Below are positions 61,901 to 64,000 of a stretch of DNA of 64,000 nt, piece after piece. The translations under genes and the position numbers were made by a program. The notes under the pieces were generated by a model. That model did no database searches and was not told where the DNA came from. It saw only the letters and a program-made list of their open reading frames with translations. Each line of letters begins with the position of its first letter. Position 1 is the first letter of the stretch. The DNA lies in contig JAODTK010005806.1 in NCBI GenBank assembly GCA_026419785.1, forward strand, positions 1 through 64,000. The letters run 5' to 3'. The DNA comes from Sclerodactyla briareus (taxonomy: Eukaryota > Echinodermata > Holothuroidea > Dendrochirotida > Sclerodactylidae).

Positions 61901-62773
61901 GGTATCCACGTTTATTCTGCAGGAGAGCATTTGCCTCCCAGAATTTTCATGCGATATAATTACACTGAGATGACTGCTGAAAGTTGACGCCTGCTGGATG
62001 ATCAGAACCAAAATTCTAAAAACACACACATGCCTCACTGTGTTAGAAGCTATGCATTGCCCATCTTCAACCCATAATTTGTAATTCAGATCTTTATTGG
62101 AGGGATGCATTTGCATTTGATCATCTGCCTTCAACAATCGCTTAGATAACTTTTGTAGAGATCAAAGATGACCCACCGCTTAAATGGTTTGCCCCAGTCA
62201 ACATTCATGAATGATCGCGCATGATGGTAAGCATCATATTGATCTGCGCTAATGCAGAAGGAACATTTTGCGGATTTAGCAGTTTTAACAGGATTAGTCA
62301 TTATGCCTCTCTACTGACCTTGGACCTAGAATCTCTGAACAACCAGTTGGGGATTCCATGGGCCCTGATAACATGACGAGTATTGCTGGTTATACAGATA
62401 GTCTGTAGGAGGAATAAGCATCGCAGTATTAGATTTTTGGAATTTGATCTACAAGCACCCCCATGAGTCCTTTAGACATAAAACCGATCATGAATGTTGC
62501 AACCCACCTTGCTGTAGGAAGAAGGATTTCACAATTTGAGAGCAACTTGGGCCAATGAATACTGTGTCCAGTTGGTCAACATTCATTGAAAAATAATATT
62601 TGAGAGGCCCAAGAAGTGGTGGGATGGATGGAAGGCAAATAGACAGACAGAGTTTGATATAGCAGTGATGTAAAAAGTTTCCTCCAAAGCAGTGAAGGGA
62701 GTAGTTTAATCACATCATAGCCGAGGTTTCCAATGTCTTGCAGGTCAAGGTCAAATTCAAACCGTGGAGTCTC
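29296..62773 (-). CDS. CEP164: CEP164-like centriole distal appendage protein, multi-exon, partial
   Basis: CEP164 sits on the distal appendages of the mother centriole and is needed for docking to membrane and for starting a cilium. Nineteen exons with GT-AG borders plus one tentative exon read on this strand, about 2.9 kb of coding sequence. Order from N to C: acidic DLQDIGNLGYD block, Ser/Pro/Asp-rich linker, a long Glu/Lys/Arg/Gln coiled coil (54.2-41.6 kb), a Ser/Pro linker, then tail blocks SNVW/AKDFL, EKEQHVKKLKRSLRAE and DESSIERKWTKSYFGG. These match remembered vertebrate CEP164 in content and order. The vertebrate protein is about 1460 residues, so roughly two thirds is visible. The WW-domain end lies past the right edge, and the final C-terminal exon was not found. 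Several exons need one-base corrections or contain a stop, so this is either a sequence with indel errors or a recently damaged copy. The family call is firm; the exact exon set is not. Confidence 0.82.
29563..30310. other. CEP164 intron with TGCAAAT-type repeat words
   Basis: Repeat words 'atttgcataaattgg', 'ttttcatgagaatcttac' and 'atttgcataattcc' resemble the 960-1480 stretch. Words of the CGG-family left arm ('aaggtcattttgagggtcatcagagg') occur at 30210-30237. No exon is seen. Confidence 0.4.
30310..32150 (-). repeat. C-rich ~110-bp tandem array carrying donor-like sites
   Basis: About 14 units, seen by the plus-strand word 'actcaccc.ttggccagag.actgtggttctgcc' near 30608, 30830, 31178, 31290, 31389, 31494, 31603, 31705, 31816 and 31933, with poorer copies between. 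Each unit also has poly-C/T and 'gatggttcaacatg.tcatgtctggtcactg'. On the CEP164 sense strand the unit reads MTMLNHQKPPPGQNHSTLANG-like, then GTGAGTT. Indels keep any long frame from running through. Confidence 0.75.
32159..32319 (-). CDS. CEP164: Possible CEP164 exon, Thr/Pro-rich, frame broken (tentative)
   Basis: A good acceptor (TTTACCTCTCAAAGCCCAG) precedes SKLVDATDVATTHTTTTPP and LPTLGHHVAAP. One frame shift then gives SSQDLRTNHILPEQDMNEQ, up to a GTAATG donor-like site. The position fits the poorly conserved Ser/Pro region between the LSDSDQ block and the C-terminal block. It directly abuts the ~110-bp array, whose units resemble its 3' end, so the exon may have seeded the array or may itself be array-derived. 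Confidence 0.35.
32320..35025. other. CEP164 intron, dispersed repeats, no clear exon
   Basis: It contains a reversed fragment of repeat R2 (32612-32636). A GGGCAA-rich stretch (32690-32815) opens an 86-codon plus-strand frame without domain support. There is also a 12-base imperfect hairpin at 34059-34087. No exon is recognised on either strand. Confidence 0.4.
34059..34087. repeat. Imperfect hairpin GGCACCGACGGC / GCCGTCGATGCC
   Basis: Two 12-base arms with one mismatch are separated by GATTT. Part of the arm (gcaccgacggcag) also occurs about 90 bases upstream near 33969, so the arm sequence is locally duplicated. Confidence 0.5.
35025..35404. mobile_element. MITE-like element with ~30-bp terminal inverted repeats
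   Basis: The left end CTAAGGCTAGGATTCCACTG (then TTATGTATGC) matches the reversed right end CTGAGGCGGGATCTCATTG (then TTGCGTATGC). The differences are mostly transitions. The length is about 380 bp. The 114-codon plus-strand frame inside has no recognisable domain. It lies in the CEP164 intron left of the 35676-35793 exon. Confidence 0.6.
35676..35793 (-). CDS. CEP164: CEP164 exon: LSDSDQ acidic/Ser block, frame broken
   Basis: The acceptor is CTTCTCTTACCTAG and the donor ATG|GTAAGT. In phase with the previous exon it begins DKEEYIPLPGPGRNPGNEP, then meets a stop. After a one-base shift inside the CCTCTCTCTGAG run it continues LSLSDSDQVVASVTSPVAP. The family has a comparable DLSDMDSLSS segment here. 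The start phase agrees with the upstream exon, supporting an indel in a CT simple repeat. Confidence 0.68.
36300..36660 (+). repeat. tRNA-derived SINE-like element
   Basis: 'gggcacagtggtagagcctcg' (about 36319-36339) resembles a tRNA box A, and 'ccgttgtagatatcctgg' (about 36355-36372) a poor box B. The downstream body ('gccaaagaggcattgcctc', 'gacaataggtgg', 'gcttggaataggt') recurs at 61590-61692, supporting a mobile SINE family. It ends near A-rich sequence at about 36645. Confidence 0.55.
36890..36997 (-). CDS. CEP164: CEP164 exon: conserved C-terminal helix block
   Basis: The acceptor TTTCCACAG leads, over 36 codons in phase 0-0, into EALELDKALLNVTSSRRMLR and EKEQHVKKLKRSLRAE, with donor GAG|GTAAGG. 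Vertebrate CEP164 has a matching L..LKKKEEKLNQLESSLWEE-type helix directly after the block of the previous exon. The frame is unbroken. Confidence 0.85.
37640..38340. repeat. Tandem array, unit 140-170 bp, with a 31-G run
   Basis: 'ccaataccagcca.c.cagacactgtt' recurs near 37666, 37805, 37977 and 38147, with 'tctgatca.attcc.cttca' and 'ctggacaattggagcacatatg' in between. An uninterrupted run of 31 G lies at 37896-37926. It lies in the CEP164 intron between exons 36890-36997 and 38442-38591. Confidence 0.7.
38442..38591 (-). CDS. CEP164: CEP164 exon: conserved SNVW / AKDFL block
   Basis: The reading is SNVWIPRNLRARLDEENSAI, RNAKDFLRRQRQSPEGEAD and ARDAWTSWKQK. The vertebrate protein has a clearly related segment (S..NVW, then E...LR.AKEFL, then a Trp-containing helix), so this is one of the best identity anchors. 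Two ends are possible: AAG|GTCATT at 38442, which keeps phase with the next exon, or the stronger G|GTGAGT at 38384, which adds about 19 residues but breaks phase. Confidence 0.85.
39318..39439 (-). CDS. CEP164: CEP164 exon: acidic linker
   Basis: The acceptor TACCGTACCCAG is followed in phase 0 by MDDLDIPSNGTTHSKRPQAW and MDSPEGSEQSDLLELDPKNE, with donor AG|GTGAGG. It occupies the place of the acidic linker that precedes the SxNVW block in CEP164. The end phase (2) does not fit the 38591 exon start (0), so an indel or a missing mini-exon is likely. Confidence 0.75.
39994..40110 (-). CDS. CEP164: CEP164 exon: LDLDLQ linker, one A missing
   Basis: The acceptor is TTTCTCCTCCCAG and the donor CAG|GTATTT. 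Joined in phase, the exon opens SYEK and reaches a stop. If the run of five A bases near 40102 is read as six, it continues MVHPREVLSPGRIGSYYGNR and SSTLRSKLGHLDLDLQ to a phase-0 end that fits the next exon. A homopolymer dropout is the simplest explanation. Confidence 0.78.
40535..40684 (-). CDS. CEP164: CEP164 exon: Ser/Pro linker after the coiled coil
   Basis: The acceptor CTTGTACACCACAG joins in phase. It reads RSTPRSPDPAPAALNGFYDD, QFTSPRRGQRSLGDMNIDE and LDEPTPTAPPS, with donor CAG|GTAACG. The composition changes sharply from coiled coil to proline/serine linker. The frame is unbroken. Confidence 0.82.
41040..41350. repeat. Dispersed repeat with CA-type microsatellite
   Basis: 'ctaaatttgataaaaatcgg', 'ccggagaaatcctgctagca' and 'cacacacacatacata' occur in order. 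Related words occur near 61360-61420 ('tcatcaaaactggtcc', 'cagagaaatcctggtaacga', 'cacacgtgcacac'). A comparable body-plus-microsatellite layout occurs near 46330-46470. Confidence 0.5.
41568..41704 (-). CDS. CEP164: CEP164 exon: coiled coil
   Basis: The acceptor TTCTGTTGACAG is followed in phase by ALLSSQDRDDLMEAIQEERQ, RLSRLEQEKKNLEKRVTKL and REEESA. The donor AG|GTGGGT leaves two bases that complete an Arg codon with the next exon. The frame is unbroken. It corresponds to the end of the long coiled coil. Confidence 0.85.
41800..42120. repeat. Dispersed repeat R2, second copy
   Basis: 'ttatttcgtggaataggtcc', 'gaactgatcaccattttctc', 'agaaatgatgtgagtgctgt', 'ttcttcttgtagatgaggta' and 'caaaggctgaatggaacttc' match the 4.4-4.7 kb copy in order and orientation. 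A third partial copy lies at 42780-42940. Confidence 0.65.
42398..42538 (-). CDS. CEP164: CEP164 exon: basic coiled coil
   Basis: This exon of exactly 47 codons, phase 0-0, has acceptor CTCTCTGCGCAG and donor AAG|GTGAGA. It reads VSESLRQRRGKKTSRKQRKE, IEKEEQKLEKRRRQLETEK and SSHEQQKK without a break. It is strongly Lys/Arg/Glu rich, in the position of the late coiled coil of CEP164. Confidence 0.85.
43015..43490 (-). repeat. Dispersed repeat with CGG-rich core, reversed copy
   Basis: The plus strand has 'gtccggggatatcatggttt', then a CCG-triplet core (43070-43115). 'ggaaataactctctaacgc', 'aacttggtgggtagggact', 'tgtggaggtcatttcaagg' and 'catcggaggtcaaatttgca' follow. This is the reverse of copies 1 and 2. 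A partial core-less copy lies at 53130-53470. Confidence 0.6.
43953..44113 (-). CDS. CEP164: CEP164 exon: coiled coil
   Basis: The acceptor is TTTTTTGATTCATTCAG and the donor GAG|GTGAGA. Most of the exon reads RKTLEELTVQTSREQDAEM, DEMKKDFERRREEYHQKHE and QEEESLKE. The first 25 bases have two readings: VKAEGAN in the same frame, or ESKLKEQT in phase 0 followed by a one-base shift. The second fits a coiled coil and pairs with the alternative end of the previous exon. Confidence 0.8.
44880..45095 (+). repeat. Polypyrimidine low-complexity tract
   Basis: Roughly 215 bases are almost entirely T and C. T runs of up to about 26 alternate with C runs of 6-12, in blocks of TTTTTTCTCCTTTTTCCCCCC type. 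Open frames here are artefacts of composition. Confidence 0.85.
46508..46631 (-). CDS. CEP164: CEP164 exon: coiled coil, possible compensated frameshift
   Basis: The acceptor is CTCTCATCATCAG and the donor CAG|GTGAGT. The uncorrected frame reads MGNVLMSGQQDRRRKHSVV and EEDHERALRGTQEGPPSTG and joins the next exon in phase. Removing one G from the GGAGGGACC stretch instead gives RGTQEDLQAQ, which is better coiled coil and ends in phase 0. Confidence 0.68.
48232..48350 (-). CDS. CEP164: CEP164 exon: coiled coil, ends in poly-G
   Basis: The acceptor CATTTTACCCCAG is followed in phase 0 by EMDNLAAKIRGQTEEEEEAT and RKLRMSREKQMAVGDMEQ. The exon then runs into a seven-G tract before GTCAGT. The donor position inside the G run is uncertain, and the phase implied (2) disagrees with the next exon (0). 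A homopolymer length error would explain this. Confidence 0.75.
49279..49401 (-). CDS. CEP164: CEP164 exon: coiled coil
   Basis: This 41-codon, phase 0-0 exon reads TISELRAKLKAEMDELMEG, LEDQHEKEKSEREMEMRKK and HQR, with acceptor CAATCTAG and strong donor AGG|GTGAGT. The frame is unbroken. Its composition (Glu, Lys, Met, Arg) matches the adjacent coiled-coil exons. Confidence 0.8.
49735..50360. repeat. Minisatellite, unit 45 bp (48-bp variants)
   Basis: 'ctcagagagagacagcagtc' recurs about every 45-48 bases, at least 13 times. It is followed by 'tcctactcgcagtctcatct' or variants (cactgtctcgtct, ctactaatcagtct). Blocks of three or four variants repeat, e.g. 49905-50050 and 50088-50232, which shows a higher-order duplication of about 183 bp. 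It is intronic in CEP164. A 269-codon plus-strand frame is open because the unit is a multiple of three. Confidence 0.85.
50426..50517 (-). CDS. CEP164: CEP164 exon: coiled coil
   Basis: The acceptor CTATACTCATAG joins in phase, completing an Arg codon. The exon reads NEQQATLATLKDELKGIVDT and EREKVVRRGG, with donor GCG|GTGAGG. The phase left over (1) does not fit the next exon (0). An alternative donor AAG|GTCGTG inside the exon would fit but is weak. The 45-bp minisatellite begins just downstream in the intron. Confidence 0.72.
51122..51256 (-). CDS. CEP164: CEP164 exon: coiled coil
   Basis: The acceptor follows a T-rich tract (TTTTTTTGTTTTGTTCAG). Codons give SELRKRVKEEADEEEALLM, EGKADALRKLRNPSKRE and TQEEEEKLRR, ending at CG|GTGCAG. 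The phases at both ends match the neighbouring exons. Heptad-like spacing of Leu with Glu/Lys/Arg supports a coiled coil. Confidence 0.8.
52270..52498 (-). CDS. CEP164: CEP164 exon: coiled coil, frame broken
   Basis: The acceptor CTTTTCCTTCAG joins in phase with the previous exon. The first part reads KQKLGEELSQEEAKLREAHQ and SSLREL. Near CAGACCGACTCG the frame shifts and continues as LEEELEGAKLELLDEKEEK and IRALKDE. Reading on in that frame reaches CAG|GTTGGT in the phase required by the next exon. A third frame near the end reads RQNQEEDGIMKETR, which looks more like coiled coil, so a second pair of indels is possible. Confidence 0.72.
52510..53870. other. CEP164 intron with poly-T/G run and partial dispersed repeat
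   Basis: T15 followed by a G run lies at about 52791-52816. A reversed, core-less copy of the CGG repeat family lies at about 53130-53470 (gaggtcaattttg, aaactcggtgggatg). No exon is visible. Confidence 0.45.
53873..54188 (-). CDS. CEP164: CEP164 exon: charged linker entering the coiled coil
   Basis: The acceptor is TTTTCTCATAG and the donor CT|GTAAGT. The frame reads MSKTKDRQEQRYSLSLPSAE and continues PEDGSDRERRIAEHRPEEED, then MDLMEEDGLPGWNASKTRN and EERMKKLMA. A single TGA codon at 54043-54045 interrupts an otherwise continuous frame. Coding sense resumes immediately in the same frame, so this looks like one base change or error. At 316 bp it is the largest exon of the gene seen here. Confidence 0.72.
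54189..55950. other. CEP164 intron, no exon recognised
   Basis: It contains a T-rich run at about 54889-54908 and a short CA-rich stretch at 55763-55795. A minus-strand 61-codon frame and a plus-strand 85-codon frame have no splice support. The LINE 5' leader begins near 55950. Confidence 0.4.
57040..57540 (+). pseudogene. LINE ORF1 remnant, SGNH/GDSL-esterase-like
   Basis: One frame shows a GDSIVR block near 57064 (hydrolase block I). It is followed by RICLPGARVEDISAKVNRI and VGDEELVVVEIGTNNLRVT, a GTNN motif like block III of SGNH hydrolases. Farther on come FAKDGLNL-like residues around 57445-57475, fitting the DG.H-type block V. Some CR1/L2 elements carry such an esterase in ORF1. Several stops and shifts break it. 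Confidence 0.65.
57640..58330 (+). pseudogene. LINE endonuclease (APE-type) remnant
   Basis: In shifting frames the plus strand reads FANVQSIRKQ near 57655, WLNSDYFHSQC near 57750, YVRSALNSFEKAP near 57855, VYRSPMSSEDNNSF near 57980, and a GDF block near 58060. LSQHVHFPTRKHKVLDL follows near 58160 and GAVITIF-like SDH residues near 58265. These follow the order of an apurinic endonuclease domain of CR1-type LINEs. Many indels make the frame discontinuous. Confidence 0.6.
58975..59700 (+). pseudogene. LINE reverse transcriptase core remnant
   Basis: LKSDKAPGPWTDF near 58980 is followed by LQEGIVPDDWRE near 59090, NYRP-like RPFSLTS near 59180, LDFQKAFDKVSHE near 59395, SGVPQGSVLG near 59555 and KFADDTKLYF near 59655. 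Together these are the ordered finger and palm motifs of a non-LTR reverse transcriptase, including the F/YxDD-type active site (FADD). Frames change at least four times. Confidence 0.75.
60140..60500 (+). pseudogene. LINE reverse transcriptase C-terminal region remnant
   Basis: The plus strand reads ERLRPLVLTTMELRANS near 60155, FKIVHGLVGLS near 60220, FEFSNVTT near 60265, HCLK near 60305 and FFQESRGRIYL near 60460. This conserved tail, LxLxTMELRRxRGDLIETFK-like, is typical of CR1-type ORF2 proteins. It is broken by stops, and the short iterated 3' end follows within 100 bp. Confidence 0.65.
60852..60935 (-). CDS. CEP164: CEP164 exon: Ser/Pro/acidic linker
   Basis: The reading is SLKSVTRPVSPERSPSSEED followed by DDGQRQS, ending at a canonical G|GTGAGT donor. 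The acceptor is CATTCAG, with a second possible AG 15 bases further in. The end phase leaves one base, which joins the two-base start of the next exon at 54188 without a frame break. The residues are of low-complexity, phosphorylation-prone linker type. Confidence 0.6.
61280..62710. other. CEP164 intron with SINE-tail and dispersed repeat fragments
   Basis: Positions 61330-61440 resemble the 41.1-kb dispersed repeat. Positions 61590-61692 repeat the SINE body of 36.48-36.60 kb. The rest shows no exon. A missing small CEP164 exon may lie here, since the flanking exon phases do not match. Confidence 0.45.
62714..62773 (-). CDS. CEP164: CEP164 exon: acidic DIGNLG block
   Basis: The acceptor TTCGCCACAG is followed by codons for ETPRFEFDLDLQDIGNLGYD, then GTGATT as a weak donor. 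The vertebrate protein has a matching HLDIGALGGDFEYE-type block a little after the WW-domain region, which anchors the order of the gene. The exon is 20 codons. Its end phase (0) does not fit the next recognised exon, so a small exon between them or a different donor is likely. Confidence 0.65.
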
Positions 62774-63648
62774 CTGTGGCGAAAATAGAACATGATTAGC
62801 AAACTTAATACTCACAATGAATCTCATGAACACTCACCACAGCATTTAAAACTACCAGATACTCGCACTGATTACTATCCGCCAGCCTTGCGGAGACCTG
62901 AGAGGTGAGTTCCCACCAGCGACTGTAAAGCTCTAATTCGGCGCCAGAGAGGACGATGGGGTGGCACAGTTGGAGAGAGTGGAATTCGCCAGAATGGGAA
63001 CTAATAGGCTAAATAGAGCTGTTTGAGGCGTGGTAGACCACACACAAAAGTTATAGAAATCAGGACAGAGGTTGCGACCAAACGTGACGGTTACAGCAAT
63101 CTTCATCAGTTAAGACCTGCATCGTAGGCAGGTAGGTTATCATCCTCAAGCACATGCAGAGGAATTCAGGCATCAACCTGCCTGGTGTGTGATACTGGAT
63201 AAAGTGCTCAATCTGAAACAATGAATCCAAGCTATATTGCTCTAAATAATTCTGTAAGAGAAGAACTGCTAACAATCCACCTTCGCTCCTCAGTAAAATC
63301 CAACACGTGAGAACAGCACTAAATTTTCAGCAAAAGGTTTAATTTATGCCCTCTCCTTTTGATTGCTTGAATGAACCAGGTATGAAAATCGGTAACAAAT
63401 CATTGAATTGAGTGATAAGTGTAAATGACCAAACCTCCAAATACATAATCCCAGGGTAGCCAATATATCTCCCACATAGAATCATCTATATTTGTTTAAA
63501 ATAATAGTTCTGAAATGTAAAAACAGTTGCTACCATAAGTATGACTATCAAAAAAAACTGCATTACCATATCCGAGTGAAAAAATAACTTTACTACAGGA
63601 AAATACTTTCAATATAAGAGCAAAAATTGCTTATTATCTTCTTTCCAG
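62774..63648. other. No exon confidently recognised
   Basis: A minus-strand stretch at about 63113-63211, with an ATTGTTTCAG acceptor and a CAG|GTCTTA end, reads 33 codons (IEHFIQYHTPGRLMPEFL...). It lacks CEP164 resemblance and may be repeat. CEP164 upstream exons may lie here or to the right of the window. Confidence 0.3.
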
Positions 63649-63856
63649 GGTCTTTTCGGAAGTTTGTTACGACGTGCCCACAAGAGAGTTATCAAATTTC
63701 AAGGCAGTTCTCTCTGTTCAATCGGAAGGCATACACTTACTGGGGTTCAAGTTTACAAAAGATTGCCGTGCTGGAATACAACAAACCCAGTTATTCCAGC
63801 TGCTCCCCCTCAGTGAAACAGCAGATCAAATAATGTTACTGTCACCTGATTGGTGA
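63649..63856 (+). CDS. 3'-terminal exon of an unrecognised protein
   Basis: A strong acceptor (TTATTATCTTCTTTCCAG) is followed by about 68 codons ending in TGA at 63854-63856. It reads VFSEVCYDVPTRELSNFKAV, LSVQSEGIHLLGFKFTKDC and so on to a terminal SETADQIMLLSPDW. The composition is that of a folded globular protein, unlike the simple-sequence ORFs elsewhere. I do not recognise the family. Upstream exons were not found in the preceding few kilobases, which belong to CEP164 introns on the other strand. It could also be a decayed gene fragment. Confidence 0.45.
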
Positions 63857-63945
63857 ATTTACTCAAAAGTTTGGCTAGGATATAATTCTGGTTACGAAGA
63901 ATACTATACTCAATAACATCTTCATCAGATAAGTCGTTTGCAGCC
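63811..63945 (-). CDS. Weak short ORF opposite the terminal exon
   Basis: An ATG with an in-frame upstream TAG opens MAANDLSDEDVIEYSILRNQ and continues NYILAKLLSKFTNQ. It then meets a possible donor CAG|GTGACA, or reads on 11 residues to a stop. It overlaps the last codons of the plus-strand terminal exon. The residues are protein-like but the length is too short to judge. It could be a first coding exon or chance. Confidence 0.22.
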
Positions 63946-64000
63946 ATCTGAGGTTCTCCTCCCTAGAACCCTGAGAGGAAGTTTATCCTCTTTGTCTTGA

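Noticed and set aside
63060-63275. Additional CEP164 exon on the minus strand
   Set aside because: Acceptor- and donor-like sites exist, but the 33-residue reading does not resemble the expected acidic region and nearby sequence looks repetitive.

Overview
The window is eukaryotic nuclear DNA with no prokaryotic gene organisation. It has spliced exons with GT-AG boundaries, non-LTR retrotransposons, tRNA-derived SINE-like elements, foldback or MITE-like elements and many minisatellites. Frequent 'taggccta' words and purine/pyrimidine-biased dispersed repeats suggest a marine deuterostome invertebrate, most likely an echinoderm. That assignment is an inference from general impression, not a search.

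The main gene is on the minus strand from about 62.8 kb down to 29.3 kb. Twenty exon candidates, nineteen well delimited and one tentative, read as a long, charged coiled-coil protein that I identify as CEP164, the centriole distal-appendage protein. Three blocks support this, in the right order: an acidic DLQDIGNLGYD-like block at the right end, a SNVW...LD.EN.AIR.AKDFL block plus a LREKEQHVKKLKRSLRAE block at 38.6-36.9 kb, and a DESSIERKWTKSYFGG block at 29.3 kb. The N-terminal exons, including the WW domain, lie beyond the right edge. The last C-terminal exon was not found. Several exons carry single-base frame breaks or in-frame stops although their splice sites are intact. This suggests an indel-prone assembly or an early-decaying copy.

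The introns are crowded. A near full-length CR1-like LINE, antisense to the gene (about 55.95-60.59 kb), has an SGNH-esterase-like ORF1 followed by endonuclease and reverse transcriptase regions, all broken by stops. Other intron contents are a 45-bp minisatellite (49.7-50.4 kb), a polypyrimidine tract (44.9-45.1 kb), a TIR-bounded 380-bp element (35.0-35.4 kb), an array containing a 31-G run (37.6-38.3 kb) and a C-rich ~110-bp array (30.3-32.15 kb). Units of the last array carry a splice-donor-like GTGAGTT on the CEP164 sense strand.

The left 29 kb holds no convincing host gene. It contains a broken CR1/L2-type LINE (8.2-11.2 kb), a MITE-like family in at least four places (7.0, 11.5-12.2, 26.9 and 28.3 kb), a tRNA-like SINE (12.3 kb), several tandem arrays (0-1, 13.7-14.6, 16.1-17.3, 22.7-24.3, 25.8-26.6 kb), and copies of a dispersed repeat family with a CGG-rich core. 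At the far right, one plus-strand 3'-terminal exon (63649-63856) of an unrecognised protein overlaps a weak minus-strand ORF. I found no clearly new gene system. The donor-bearing array in the CEP164 tail is the most unusual structure.
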